This document shows, in pieces, positions 51,976-61,289 of a stretch of DNA of 64,000 bases. Location: the NCBI GenBank assembly GCA_040830705.1, contig JBFOME010000002.1, forward strand, positions 62,001-126,000, given 5' to 3'. This DNA is from Ruegeria_C sp040830705. GTDB lineage: Bacteria > Pseudomonadota > Alphaproteobacteria > Rhodobacterales > Rhodobacteraceae. The first letter of the stretch is position 1. Each line of letters begins with the position of its first letter. Under the pieces are notes generated by a model. That model saw only the letters and a program-made list of their open reading frames with translations, searched no databases and was not told the DNA's origin. A program made the position numbers and the translations under genes.

Positions 51976-53022
51976 ATGAAACGCAATCCACTGGGCCGCA
52001 CGGGCATCGATGTATCGGAGCTTTGCCTGGGCACGATGACCTTCGGCACCCAGACCTCCGAGGCGGAAGGGCATGCGCAGATGGACGTGGCCCTGTCCGG
52101 TGGCATCAACTTTGTCGACACCGCCGAGATGTATCCGGTGAATCCGGTTGCAAAAGAGACGATCGGGCGGACCGAAGAAATCCTTGGCACCTGGAACGCG
52201 GCCAACCCGGCGCGGCGGGGTGACTATGTGCTGGCCACCAAACATTCTGGCGAAGGCTTGCGGCATGTGCGCGACGGCGCGCCGATCTCGTCGCAGACCA
52301 TTGCCGGGGCTATCGAGGGGTCGCTGCGACGCTTGCAGACCGATTATATCGATCTCTATCAGTTCCACTGGCCCAATCGCGGCAGCTACATGTTCCGGCA
52401 AAACTGGCATTATGATCCCTCAGGCAACGCCCATCCCGAAGTGATCGCCGATATGGAGGATTGCCTTGGCGCGCTCCAACGCGAGGTGGACAAGGGCACG
52501 ATCCGTGCCTTTGGCCTGAGCAACGAAAGCGCCTGGGGGACTTCGCAGTGGCTGCGGCTCTCCGAACAGGGGCTTGGGCCGCGCGTGGCCTCGATCCAGA
52601 ACGAATATTCGCTGGTCTGCCGTCTCTACGACACCGACCTGGCGGAACTGAGCGTGCTGGAAGATGTGGGGCTGATGGCGTTTTCACCCCTGGGCACCGG
52701 CCTGTTGACCGGCAAGTACCAAAACGGGGCAGTGCCCGAGGGCTCGCGCCGGTCGATCACGCCGGGCCTGGGCGGGCGGCATTCCGACCGGGTCTATGGC
52801 GCGGTCGATGCCTATCTGGAGATCGCACGCCGTCACGGGCTGGATCCGGTGCATATGGCGCTGGGCTGGTGCCGGACGCGGCCTTTCATGATGTCGGCGA
52901 TCTTTGGCGCGACGACCATGACTCAGTTGGAGCACATTCTGGACGGTGCCGACCTGCATCTGTCGGATGAGGTGGTGACAGAGCTCAACGATACGCACAG
53001 GGCGCATCCGATGCCCTATTGA
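51976..53022 (+). CDS. Aldo/keto reductase (Tas-like)
   Basis: The 348-residue NADPH-dependent oxidoreductase has the catalytic tetrad in place: Asp and Tyr in NFVDTAEMYPVN, Lys in VLATKHSG and His in LYQFHWPNR. The start is LGRTGIDVSELCLGTMTFG and the end HILDGADLHLSDEVV, which fits the Tas subgroup. The substrate is unknown. AAGGGGAC precedes the ATG. It converges on the CdhR-like regulator gene, with a hairpin between them. Confidence 0.92.
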   Translation: MKRNPLGRTGIDVSELCLGTMTFGTQTSEAEGHAQMDVALSGGINFVDTAEMYPVNPVAKETIGRTEEILGTWNAANPARRGDYVLATKHSGEGLRHVRDGAPISSQTIAGAIEGSLRRLQTDYIDLYQFHWPNRGSYMFRQNWHYDPSGNAHPEVIADMEDCLGALQREVDKGTIRAFGLSNESAWGTSQWLRLSEQGLGPRVASIQNEYSLVCRLYDTDLAELSVLEDVGLMAFSPLGTGLLTGKYQNGAVPEGSRRSITPGLGGRHSDRVYGAVDAYLEIARRHGLDPVHMALGWCRTRPFMMSAIFGATTMTQLEHILDGADLHLSDEVVTELNDTHRAHPMPY

Positions 53023-53039
53023 GGGGGCAGTGCCCCCTC
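53021..53039. terminator. Hairpin at the end of the aldo/keto reductase gene
   Basis: GAGGGGGC (53021-53028) pairs perfectly with GCCCCCTC (53032-53039) over a 3-base loop. The stem begins inside the stop codon and stands between convergent genes. Confidence 0.55.
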
Positions 53040-53070
53040 GAACTGCTTTGGCCAGTTGACGTAGGCGGGT

Positions 53071-54051
53071 CTATTCCGCCGCCGTCGCCCGGCTTTGCCT
53101 TAGGTCTCGGGCTGACAGCTTATGCGCGGTACGGAAAGCGCGGGCGAAGCTGGATTGCGAGGAGAACCCGGTCGCCAGTGCCACCTCCATCAGCGGCATA
53201 TCTGTGTCGGTGACCAGACGGCGCGCCTCGGCCAGCCGCAGATGCAGGTAGTGGTCCTGAGGCGTCGTGTTCAAGCGCAAGCGGAACTGCTGTTGCAGGC
53301 TGCGCGGCGAGGTGCCGAGCTGTTTTGCGATCTCGACCAGAGGCAATGGATCGTCCAGCGCGGCCTCCATCAGCGCGTGCGCCTTTGCGGTCAGCGCGTT
53401 GTGCTTGTCGGTGCCGATGCGCGTTTGCGGGCGGCTTTGCGACTGTGGACCGTCATGCAGGAAGAGGCCGGCCACACGTGACGCGAACCCGGCCCCGTGC
53501 CGCGCGGCGATGATATGCAGCATCATCTCGATGGCAGGCACCGCACCGCCGCTGGTCAAGCGCTGGTCCGAGACCACGAAGCGGTCGGGGCGCACTTCGA
53601 CTTCGGGGAAGCGGCTGGCGAAATTCTCCAGATCCTCCCAATGCGTGGTGGCCGCGTGTCCATCCAGCAGCCCGGCCTCGGCCAGCAACCAGGGCCCGCC
53701 ATCGATCCCGGCAAGCGCGGCGCCGCCATTTGCGATCCGGCGAAGTCCTGCCAGCAGGCTGGGCGTGGCATGGCGCGCGAGGTGGAACCCGGCCACGACG
53801 ATCAGCAACTCACAGCCCGCAAACCGCGCCAGCGGGATGCCCGGCACCTGCAAGGCGCTGGTCAGTTCCGCCGGTTTCGGCGTGGCGGTCACATAGTCCC
53901 AGTCGAAGGCAGGGCGGTCGGCCAGCCGGTTGGCCGCGCGCATCGGATCGACGGCAGCGGCGAAGCTGAGCGTGTTGCATTCATCCAGCACAAGCACGCC
54001 GGTTTTCAGGGCGCGATGTTCCGGCTGGAGGATGTTTTTTGCGGGTTTCAT
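53071..54051 (-). CDS. cdhR: GlxA-type AraC regulator of carnitine catabolism (CdhR-like)
   Basis: The likely start at 54051 gives 326 residues; the frame is open to 54198 but that part overlaps the divergent BKACE start. A DJ-1/PfpI-like domain (about 20-195, GVLVLDECNTLSFAAAVDPM, LIVVAGFHLARHATPSLLAG) is followed by an AraC double HTH (about 225-320, IAKQLGTSPRSLQQQFRLRL, VALATGFSSQSSFARAF). This is the CdhR type, which activates carnitine dehydrogenase operons. It is divergent from the BKACE and carnitine dehydrogenase genes, which are its probable targets. The symbol is based on context and fold. Confidence 0.85.
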   Translation of the reverse strand: MKPAKNILQPEHRALKTGVLVLDECNTLSFAAAVDPMRAANRLADRPAFDWDYVTATPKPAELTSALQVPGIPLARFAGCELLIVVAGFHLARHATPSLLAGLRRIANGGAALAGIDGGPWLLAEAGLLDGHAATTHWEDLENFASRFPEVEVRPDRFVVSDQRLTSGGAVPAIEMMLHIIAARHGAGFASRVAGLFLHDGPQSQSRPQTRIGTDKHNALTAKAHALMEAALDDPLPLVEIAKQLGTSPRSLQQQFRLRLNTTPQDHYLHLRLAEARRLVTDTDMPLMEVALATGFSSQSSFARAFRTAHKLSARDLRQSRATAAE

Positions 54052-54186
54052 CAAGTTCGATTCGCATTTTGACAAGTGATTGGGCTCAGGCTGCGCCAGA
54101 GTCGGCTGTGAAATCAAACCGGAATCCGGGGAGAAGCTTGGGGATATGCCTCGGCGAAACCCGGTAAAAGCTGTGGAAAACCTCAA

Positions 54187-55098
54187 ATGCCTCTGCAAAT
54201 GAACCGCGACGTCTTCATCACCTGTGCCGTGACCGGATCAGGCGGCACCCAGGATCGCAGCCCGCACGTGCCGCGCTCGCCTCAACAGATCGCAGAGAGC
54301 GCGATTGCGGCGGCCAAGGCGGGCGCGGCAGTGGTGCATTGCCATGTCCGCGACCCCGAGACCGGTGCACCAGCCCGGGAATTGGCGCTGTACCGCGAGG
54401 TGACCGATCGCGTCCGTGACGCGGATGTGGATGTGGTACTGAACCTAACCGCCGGGATGGGCGGCGACATGGTGTTTGGCGGGGTCGAGAGCCCGCTGCC
54501 GACGGTCGACGGAACCGACATGGTCGGCGCGAGCGAGCGGGTCGCTCATGTGGCCGAATGCCTGCCGGAAATCTGCACGCTGGATTGCGGCACGATGAAC
54601 TTTGCCGAGGCCGATTACGTCATGACCAACACGCCCGGCATGCTGACGGCGATGGGCCGGATGATGACCGATCTGGGGGTGAAGCCCGAGATCGAGGCGT
54701 TTGACACCGGTCATCTCTGGTATGCCAAGCAACTGGTCAAGGATGGCGTACTGGAGCCCAACGCACTGGTGCAGCTTTGCATGGGGGTGCCCTGGGGTGC
54801 ACCGGATGATCTGAACACGTTCATGGCGATGGTGAACAACGTGCCAGATGACTGGACCTTCAGCGCCTTTGCGCTGGGCCGCAACCAGATGGCCTATGTG
54901 GCCGCTGCCGTTCTGGCGGGCGGCAATGTGCGGGTCGGGCTGGAGGATAACCTTTGGCTCGGCAAGGGCGAGTTGGCGCAGAACTGGCAGTTGGTCGAAC
55001 GCGCAAGCACCATCATCGAGAACATGGGCGCACGGGTGATTGGCCCGGCGAAGGTGCGCGAGAAGCTGGGGCTGGTGAAACGGGCGCCGCGGTCTTGA
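54187..55098 (+). CDS. BKACE, probable dehydrocarnitine cleavage enzyme
   Basis: The 303-residue protein is a canonical BKACE: zinc ligands His51 and His53 in HCHVRD, and GNVRVGLEDN near the C-terminus with the zinc Glu and following Asp intact. In carnitine degradation this family converts 3-dehydrocarnitine plus acetyl-CoA to acetoacetate and betainyl-CoA. The next gene encodes carnitine dehydrogenase fused to a thioesterase, which supports this substrate. An alternative start at 54199 is possible. A GC-rich inverted repeat occurs just after the stop (near 55105-55125). Confidence 0.9.
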   Translation: MPLQMNRDVFITCAVTGSGGTQDRSPHVPRSPQQIAESAIAAAKAGAAVVHCHVRDPETGAPARELALYREVTDRVRDADVDVVLNLTAGMGGDMVFGGVESPLPTVDGTDMVGASERVAHVAECLPEICTLDCGTMNFAEADYVMTNTPGMLTAMGRMMTDLGVKPEIEAFDTGHLWYAKQLVKDGVLEPNALVQLCMGVPWGAPDDLNTFMAMVNNVPDDWTFSAFALGRNQMAYVAAAVLAGGNVRVGLEDNLWLGKGELAQNWQLVERASTIIENMGARVIGPAKVREKLGLVKRAPRS

Positions 55099-55169
55099 TT
55101 TGTCAGGTGGGTGGGCCCGCCCACTCACCCCTTTTTCGCCGCTGCGCGGCGTGTGTCGGAGATATTTGA

Positions 55170-56636
55170 ATGGCAGTTGCGTCCATTATCGGTGGTGGCG
55201 TCATCGGCGGCGGTTGGGCCGCTCGGTTTCTGCTCAATGGTTGGGACGTCCAGGTGTTCGACCCGGACCCGGAGGCGGAGCGCAAGATTGGCGAAGTGCT
55301 GGACAATGCCCGCCGGTCGCTGCCGGGGTTAAGCGATGTGCCCTTGCCAGCCGAGGGTCAGTTGAGCTTTCATGATGATCTGGGCGAGGCCGTAAAGGAT
55401 GCTGCCTGGATACAGGAGAGCGTCCCTGAGAGACTAGAGCTTAAACTGCGTGTTTACAGGCAGTTACAGGAGGTTTGTGATCCTGCCGCGATCATAGGTT
55501 CCTCGACCTCTGGGTTCAAGCCATCGGAATTGCAGGAAGGGGCGTTGCGCCCCGAACAGATCGTGGTGACGCATCCGTTCAATCCGGTCTACCTGTTGCC
55601 GCTGATTGAATTGGTGAGCTCTCCGGCCAATGATCCGGCACATATCGATCGGGCAAAAGATATCCTGAGCGGGCTTGGCCTTTACCCGCTGCATGTGAAG
55701 AAGGAAATCGACGCCCATATCGCCGATCGCTTCCTTGAGGCGGTCTGGCGCGAAGCGCTCTGGCTGGTCAAGGACGGTGTCGCCACCACCCATGAGATCG
55801 ACGAGGCGATCCGCATGGGGTTCGGCATCCGCTGGGCGCAGATGGGCCTCTTCGAGACCTACCGTGTCGCCGGTGGCGAGGCGGGGATGCGGCATTTCAT
55901 GGCGCAGTTCGGCCCGGCGCTGGAATGGCCCTGGACCAAGCTGATGGATGTGCCTGAATTCACCGACGAGTTGGTTGATCTGATCGCCGCGCAATCGGAC
56001 GCGCAATCGGGCCATCATCACATCCGGGATCTGGAACGCATCCGCGACAACAACCTTGTCGGCATGATGCGCGCGCTCAAGCACCAGAATTGGGGCGCAG
56101 GCGAAGTGTTGAATCAGCATGACCAGCGGATCAAGTCCGCAATGCCCGGCCATGTGGATGAAATCGGCGACCTGTCGCAGCCGATCCTGACGCTGTCGCG
56201 TGCGGTGCCCTTGGACTGGACCGATTACAACGGCCACATGACCGAGTCGAAATATCTGGAGGCTTTCGCCAATTCCACCGACAGGTTCATGGAACTCATT
56301 GGCTGTGATGCCGACTATATTGCCAAAGGCGGCAGCTATTTCACCGCTGAAACACATATCCGACATTTGGACGAGACCCATGCAGGGGCGCGGATCGAGG
56401 TGCGCACACAGATGCTGTTGGGGCAGGGCAAGAAGCTGCACCTGTTCCATCGGATGTATGAAGGCGAGACCTTGTTGGCCACCGGCGAGAGCTTCCTCTT
56501 GCATGTCGATCTGGATACCCGGCGGCCCTGTGCGCCATCGCCCGAGATCGAGGCGGCGATGGCCAGAATTGCCGAAGCTCAAGCCGTTTTGCCCTATCCC
56601 GAAGGGGCCGGCAGCGCGATCCGGAGGCCCGCGTGA
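55170..56636 (+). CDS. Carnitine 3-dehydrogenase-thioesterase fusion
   Basis: The 488-residue protein is a fusion. Residues 1-320 are a 3-hydroxyacyl-CoA-dehydrogenase-like NAD enzyme: Rossmann motif IGGGVIGGGW, ESVPERLELKLRVY, GSSTSGFKPSELQ and HPFNPVYLLPLIELV. Residues about 345-470 are a hot-dog thioesterase (DWTDYNGHMTESKYLEAFAN). Such fusions oxidise L-carnitine to 3-dehydrocarnitine and hydrolyse betainyl-CoA to glycine betaine and CoA, which are the steps before and after the BKACE reaction. The stop overlaps the SDR start by 4 bases. Confidence 0.92.
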   Translation: MAVASIIGGGVIGGGWAARFLLNGWDVQVFDPDPEAERKIGEVLDNARRSLPGLSDVPLPAEGQLSFHDDLGEAVKDAAWIQESVPERLELKLRVYRQLQEVCDPAAIIGSSTSGFKPSELQEGALRPEQIVVTHPFNPVYLLPLIELVSSPANDPAHIDRAKDILSGLGLYPLHVKKEIDAHIADRFLEAVWREALWLVKDGVATTHEIDEAIRMGFGIRWAQMGLFETYRVAGGEAGMRHFMAQFGPALEWPWTKLMDVPEFTDELVDLIAAQSDAQSGHHHIRDLERIRDNNLVGMMRALKHQNWGAGEVLNQHDQRIKSAMPGHVDEIGDLSQPILTLSRAVPLDWTDYNGHMTESKYLEAFANSTDRFMELIGCDADYIAKGGSYFTAETHIRHLDETHAGARIEVRTQMLLGQGKKLHLFHRMYEGETLLATGESFLLHVDLDTRRPCAPSPEIEAAMARIAEAQAVLPYPEGAGSAIRRPA

Positions 56637-57394
56637 GTCAGCGTGTACTGATCACGGCTGGCGCTTCGGGTGTCGGTCTTGCGATGGCCGAGGCTTTCGC
56701 GCAGGCGGGCGCGCGGGTTTGGGTTGCGGATGTCGATGCACAGGTGCTCTCGGCATGCCCCGATGGCTGGCAGCGCACGCGCGTGGATGTCTCTGACGCG
56801 GCAGAGGTCGCGGCGCTGTTTGCCGAGATTGCGCGGAATTGGGGCGGGTTGGATGTTCTTTGTGCCAATGCCGGGATCGCCGGGCCAACCGCATTGATCG
56901 AGGACGTGGAACCAGAGGATTGGCGCGCCTGTCTCTCGGTCAATCTCGATGGGACGTTCCACTGCGCGAAACATGCGGCCCCGCTGATGAAGGCACAAGG
57001 GGCAGGGGTCGTATTGCTGACAGCTTCGACGGCGGGTCAGCACGGCTATCCTTGCCGCGCGCCCTATGCAGCGTCGAAATGGGCGGTTGTGGGTCTTGGC
57101 AAAACGCTGGCGATGGAGCTTGGTCCCTACGGTATCCGCGCCAATGTCATCTGTCCCGGCGCGGTCGAAGGGCCGCGGATGGAACAGGTTTTGATGCGCG
57201 AAGCCGCGGCGAAGGGCATGACCCGCGACCAGGTCTATGAAGGGTATGCTTCGGGCACCTCGATGGGCCGCTTCATCGAAGGTCACGACATTGCGGCAAT
57301 GGCGGTCTTTCTGGCCTCTGACGCCGCGCGACTGGTGTCGGGGCAAGTGATTGCGGTGGACGGGCACACGGTCAACCCCGATCCGCAGCTGTAG
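56633..57394 (+). CDS. SDR family oxidoreductase
   Basis: The 253-residue short-chain dehydrogenase has a cofactor motif ITAGASGVGLAMAEAF, NAG in VLCANAGIAG, a catalytic Ser in LTASTAG and the YAASK catalytic motif. The C-terminal PGAVEGPRM and SGQVIAVDGHTVN are typical of classical SDRs. It is translationally coupled to the carnitine dehydrogenase fusion. It may act on D-carnitine or a related hydroxy acid; that substrate is inferred from position. Confidence 0.9.
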   Translation: MSQRVLITAGASGVGLAMAEAFAQAGARVWVADVDAQVLSACPDGWQRTRVDVSDAAEVAALFAEIARNWGGLDVLCANAGIAGPTALIEDVEPEDWRACLSVNLDGTFHCAKHAAPLMKAQGAGVVLLTASTAGQHGYPCRAPYAASKWAVVGLGKTLAMELGPYGIRANVICPGAVEGPRMEQVLMREAAAKGMTRDQVYEGYASGTSMGRFIEGHDIAAMAVFLASDAARLVSGQVIAVDGHTVNPDPQL

Positions 57395-57506
57395 GCAAAT
57401 CTCACCAAAAGAAGAAAATCACCTAAAGTATGGTTTGATCCCAGCGCCGCCGTCTTGAAATGAAGCCAAAGCCTTTGCCGACGCGGTGCGAGCAGCCGAA
57501 ATTGAC

Positions 57507-58100
57507 CTACGCTACGGAGCGAAATTCGTCTTGCGTATTGCCAGAAGGGTACGGCAGGTCGGGAGTTTCCAAGCCAAGCCCATCACAAAGAGGTGCCCAG
57601 CCAGAACCAAGTGGTAGCTCAATCAGCCGGCTTCGGGGCACTGTGTTGCGCACATTGTCGATCGTTTCCCGATAGACCGACAGAACATGGTCTTTATCGT
57701 CGATTTGCCCGCCAAATACCCTTTCCGTGATGACCTTAGTACCTAGCCCGCCGACATCCTTGCCGGAAACCAGCGCTTGTTGAATGGTCTTGGAGAAACT
57801 GTCCCACCAATCCTCTTCCGGTCTGTAGGATAGGATCACTTTGGCATTTGGATAAAACTCCATAGTTTCGCGCCAGAAAGCGGCCGAGGGCCAATCCACC
57901 GCGCTGTTGAAACCTTCGAACAGTTTGGGCCAGTCGGGTTCAGCGCCGTTTGCGAATGCAGACCAGCGTTCCCGCTGAACCTCGCTATCCATGACCTCAT
58001 ACATGTGATGGGTCGGACCCAGACCCAAGATTTCCAACCCTCGTTTTAGGCTCTCTGTTCCTGTGCGCCCGAATCCGGCGCCGATGGCTTTTAGGCTCAT
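57507..58100 (-). CDS. Sulfotransferase-like protein
   Basis: The 197-residue protein resembles the short sulfotransferase family (Sulfotransfer_4 type). The 5'-PSB loop is AIGAGFGRTGTESLKRGLE. A second PAPS-binding stretch is seen around AKVILSYRPEEDWWDSFSKT, where Arg and Ser bind the 3'-phosphate. The acceptor is unknown. It is convergent with the carnitine operon and divergent from the next LysR gene. Confidence 0.87.
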   Translation of the reverse strand: MSLKAIGAGFGRTGTESLKRGLEILGLGPTHHMYEVMDSEVQRERWSAFANGAEPDWPKLFEGFNSAVDWPSAAFWRETMEFYPNAKVILSYRPEEDWWDSFSKTIQQALVSGKDVGGLGTKVITERVFGGQIDDKDHVLSVYRETIDNVRNTVPRSRLIELPLGSGWAPLCDGLGLETPDLPYPSGNTQDEFRSVA

Positions 58101-58230
58101 ACTGGTCCCCTTCCCGCGTTTCTCACCTTATTTGTTGTGGAAGCCATCATGCGGCTTGGTTTATGATAGGGCAATCAGAACGACCTGGTAACGGCGTTCA
58201 AATTATTCGAACGGGATATGAGGAACGCGC

Positions 58231-59166
58231 GTGCACATACCGACGGAAATCCTCGCACTGGATTTTGCTGCATTGCGCACATTGAAATTAGTCTATGCGT
58301 ATCGCTCGTTCACCGCTGCCGCCAGCGAACTTGGGGTCAACACGTCGTCTGTAAGCTATACAATTGAAAGGGTACGAAAGGCCGCCCGGGACCCGCTGTT
58401 CGTCAAGCAGGGCGGTGGTATTGCACCGACAGAGCATTGCGAAAAACTCATTAAGAGCGTCAGCCTTGTCCTCGATGAAGCCCTCAACTTCCGCGATGAT
58501 GAGGGCTTCGATCCTCTGAACGCTGTCGGAAACATCTCAATAATAAATTCCAGCTATGAGACGATGCTGTTTCTCCCACAACTTATCAAAAGGGTGAGGG
58601 CGGCCGCGCCGAAGGTGCAACTGACGTTCAACTACAACTATGGTGCAGCCCGAGAGCTACTGTTGAAAGGTGCCGCTGATATCTATCTGGGCCCGCAGAT
58701 GATTTCCGATAGCGGCATCTACGGGAAGGAATTTCTCAATCAAGATCAGCATTTATGTATGATGGACCCTTCAAACCCGCTGGCAGCCAAGAGTGAATTG
58801 ACGCTAGAGGACATCAAGGACGAAGACCACGTGCATTTCGAACCTCGCCCGGGATGGCAACAAGCGGTGTTCCGATACGCATCTGGGAAGGGCGTGGAAC
58901 TGCGCAAGGCGGTTGTGAGCAGTGATGCCATTTCCTTTGGCGAAATCGTGGTGGGTTCCGACCTCTTGGCCGCTTTGCCCGCCCGAATGGCGCGAAAGTT
59001 TCAAGATCGGTTGGCACTCCGCCCCTACACATTCGAGACAGGCATGGCCGAGCACATGTATTGGTCGGCCGCGACCGACCGTTCAAACCTCAGCCGTTGG
59101 GTGCGCTCGATAATAATAGACGAGGCGGCACGGATCGATAGATCCCCCGACCCAGCAGGATATTGA
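58231..59166 (+). CDS. LysR family transcriptional regulator
   Basis: The 311-residue regulator has a LysR helix-turn-helix at about 8-70 (LDFAALRTLKLVYAYRSFTA, LGVNTSSVSYTIERVRKAA). Its effector domain has a NodD-like look (NISIINSSYETMLFLPQLIK). The base composition is less GC-rich than that of its neighbours. It is divergent from the sulfotransferase gene (130 bases between starts), which is its most likely target. The ligand is unknown. Confidence 0.87.
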   Translation: MHIPTEILALDFAALRTLKLVYAYRSFTAAASELGVNTSSVSYTIERVRKAARDPLFVKQGGGIAPTEHCEKLIKSVSLVLDEALNFRDDEGFDPLNAVGNISIINSSYETMLFLPQLIKRVRAAAPKVQLTFNYNYGAARELLLKGAADIYLGPQMISDSGIYGKEFLNQDQHLCMMDPSNPLAAKSELTLEDIKDEDHVHFEPRPGWQQAVFRYASGKGVELRKAVVSSDAISFGEIVVGSDLLAALPARMARKFQDRLALRPYTFETGMAEHMYWSAATDRSNLSRWVRSIIIDEAARIDRSPDPAGY

Positions 59167-59182
59167 CCCCGGATTTGTCGCT

Positions 59183-60046
59183 TTACTGTTCTATGCGCTT
59201 TCGAAGCGTGCGTAGGTGGTCCGGGAACTGGCGGGCGGTGAGTTCGGCTTCTCGGATCAATGTGTCGAAATGTATAGTGAAGGTTTCGATCCGATCGCGG
59301 TCGCGGAAGGCCATGTAATGCCCACCGGCGTAGAAGACACATAGCAGGGGGCCGAACACCGTGATCGGTGCGCAATAGAGGCGCTTGGCGTCGAAGAGAT
59401 AGATGCGCAGGCGCGGGTAGAGTTGGTCGCAGAGTTCCAGAAACCGATCGATCTGTTCCAGCCGAATATCGGCGGGCAGACCTTCATAATAGCCGGTGGC
59501 ATTGGCAAAGCTCTGCAATTCGTAGAGCGGCAGCGCGATTTCATAGTCCGACCGGGCGCTGCGCATGAAGGTCAGACGGTCCTCTGACGCGCCGATGGCC
59601 TGATCGGCGGTGCGGCCCAGATGCGGGGCGTATTCCCATTCCAACAGCGCGCGGGTCTTGAGCATGTCGGGCAGGGCGGCAGGGACGTGGCGGATCTTGT
59701 AGCCCGCGGCCTCCTGATGCCACTGAAAGATACGTTCATCCACCAAAGCGCGCTGCGCTTTCGTCAGACTCAATGCACCGGCCAGCAGTTCGGCGGCGCT
59801 TTCGGGCCGGTCTGACAGGCTCAGCAGCCAATCCGACGAAACCCCCAGAGCCGTGGCGCAGGCGCCCACCACATGGGCATTGGGCAGGCGTGCCCCATCA
59901 TCCGTCAGCAGCTGCGATATGGTCGATCGGTCCACCCCAATGCGGCGCGACAATGCGCTTTGGCTGACTTGCGCCTCGTCCATTGCCCGCGCCAAACGCC
60001 GCCTGAACTGCGCGGCACGGTCGCGTTTGTCGATATTATCAATCAT
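59183..60046 (-). CDS. XRE-type helix-turn-helix regulator with ligand domain
   Basis: The 287-residue protein has an N-terminal XRE/Cro HTH (about 14-75, VSQSALSRRIGVDRSTISQL, CATALGVSSDWLLSL). A C-terminal domain of about 200 residues follows that I do not recognise; it may bind a small ligand (LPLYELQSFANATGYYEGLP). The gene is divergent from the DUF2061/desaturase pair. A 17-base imperfect inverted repeat lies directly before its start codon, consistent with autorepression. Confidence 0.83.
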   Translation of the reverse strand: MIDNIDKRDRAAQFRRRLARAMDEAQVSQSALSRRIGVDRSTISQLLTDDGARLPNAHVVGACATALGVSSDWLLSLSDRPESAAELLAGALSLTKAQRALVDERIFQWHQEAAGYKIRHVPAALPDMLKTRALLEWEYAPHLGRTADQAIGASEDRLTFMRSARSDYEIALPLYELQSFANATGYYEGLPADIRLEQIDRFLELCDQLYPRLRIYLFDAKRLYCAPITVFGPLLCVFYAGGHYMAFRDRDRIETFTIHFDTLIREAELTARQFPDHLRTLRKRIEQ

Positions 60047-60063
60047 GTGGTAATAAATATCAC
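60047..60063. promoter_or_regulatory. Imperfect palindrome at the XRE gene start
   Basis: GTGGTAATAAATATCAC has matching ends (GTG/CAC and TA/TA) around an A/T-rich centre. It lies immediately 5' of the XRE start codon, in an AT-rich stretch that contrasts with the GC-rich surroundings. It overlaps the place of the ribosome site, so binding could block translation or transcription. Confidence 0.4.
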
Positions 60064-60166
60064 GCCCGCAGATAAATGTTAATCATATTCAGAATTCTCG
60101 GCGCTTCGGCTGACCTGTAACATTTCTGAGAAAACACAAAAAAAACGAAATGGTACGGAGAACGGG

Positions 60167-60370
60167 ATGGAGACGCGACAGCGATCTGTTGTGAAAGCGG
60201 TGCTGTGGAACCTGATGGGGCTTGCGATGATGACCCTGGTTGGTCTTGTGGCAACCGGCTCGGCAGCGATCGGCGGAACGCTTGCGCTGGTGAACACCGC
60301 AATCGGGTTCACAATGTACCTCGTCTACGAGCGGGTCTGGGCCGGTATTCGGTGGGGGCGCAATGTCTGA
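60167..60370 (+). CDS. DUF2061 small membrane protein
   Basis: The 67-residue protein has two TM helices (LWNLMGLAMMTLVGLVATGS and LALVNTAIGFTMYLVYERVW) and the N-terminal TRQRSVVKAV, matching DUF2061. The function is unknown. It overlaps the fatty acid desaturase gene by 8 bases, so the two are coupled. Confidence 0.88.
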   Translation: METRQRSVVKAVLWNLMGLAMMTLVGLVATGSAAIGGTLALVNTAIGFTMYLVYERVWAGIRWGRNV

Positions 60371-61268
60371 CCCACGCGTCTCGACCTCGAAACCCGAATG
60401 GGGCACGTTTGCGCTGATCGTGCTCTGTTATCTGCTCTGGGGCGCAGCAATCCTTTTGTTGTCCGCTCTGTCGCTGCCGCTGGCACTCGTCGCGGCTGGC
60501 GTTCTGGTGGCGTTTCACGCTTCGCTAACCCACGAGGCGCTGCATGGTCATCCCTTCCGTTGGGCCGCACTAAACGAGGCGCTGATGGCGCTACCGCTGA
60601 ATCTGTGCATTCCCTATAACCGGTTCCGCGATCTGCATTTGGCGCATCACCGCGATGCCACTCTGACCGATCCCTATGACGATCCCGAATCGAACTATTT
60701 GGACCCGGCCACATGGGGGGACATGCCCGCGTGGTTGAGGGCGCTCTATGATTTCAACAACACGCTTCTGGGCCGGATGCTGGTTGGTCCGGCGATCGGG
60801 CAGATCGTGTTCTTTGGTGACGAATGGCGCGCCGCCTGCCGGGGCGATCGGGCGGTTTGGCGCGCCTGGGTGCAGCATCTGCCGGGCGTCGCGGTGGTCC
60901 TGTGGCTGGTCGCATCCTCGCCGATGCCGGTCTGGGCCTATCTGATATCGGCCTATCTGGGGCTGTCGCTGCTTAAAATCCGCACTTTTCTGGAACACCG
61001 AGCCCATGAAAAGGCGCGCGGCCGCACGGTGATCATCGAGGATCGCGGGCCACTGGCCTTTCTGTTTCTTAACAACAACTTGCATGTGGTTCATCATATG
61101 AACCCCAGGGCGGCATGGTATCAGCTGCCCGCGCTATACCGCGACGGGCGCGAGCGGTATCAGGCCAGCAATGAAGCCTATGTCTATCGCTCATATGCTG
61201 ACATCTTCCGGCACTATTTTTTCCGCGCGAAAGACCCGGTAGCGCATCCGCTCTGGCCCAAGGGCTGA
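60363..61268 (+). CDS. Fatty acid desaturase family membrane enzyme
   Basis: The 301-residue di-iron membrane enzyme has three histidine boxes: HEALHGH, HLAHHRD and HVVHHMN. Four TM helices surround them. It probably desaturates or hydroxylates a lipid acyl chain or a related hydrocarbon. The substrate cannot be read from the sequence. The start overlaps the DUF2061 gene. The XRE regulator upstream is divergent and may control both. Confidence 0.9.
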   Translation: MSDPRVSTSKPEWGTFALIVLCYLLWGAAILLLSALSLPLALVAAGVLVAFHASLTHEALHGHPFRWAALNEALMALPLNLCIPYNRFRDLHLAHHRDATLTDPYDDPESNYLDPATWGDMPAWLRALYDFNNTLLGRMLVGPAIGQIVFFGDEWRAACRGDRAVWRAWVQHLPGVAVVLWLVASSPMPVWAYLISAYLGLSLLKIRTFLEHRAHEKARGRTVIIEDRGPLAFLFLNNNLHVVHHMNPRAAWYQLPALYRDGRERYQASNEAYVYRSYADIFRHYFFRAKDPVAHPLWPKG

Positions 61269-61289
61269 TTTCGCGCCATACGGGTCGGC

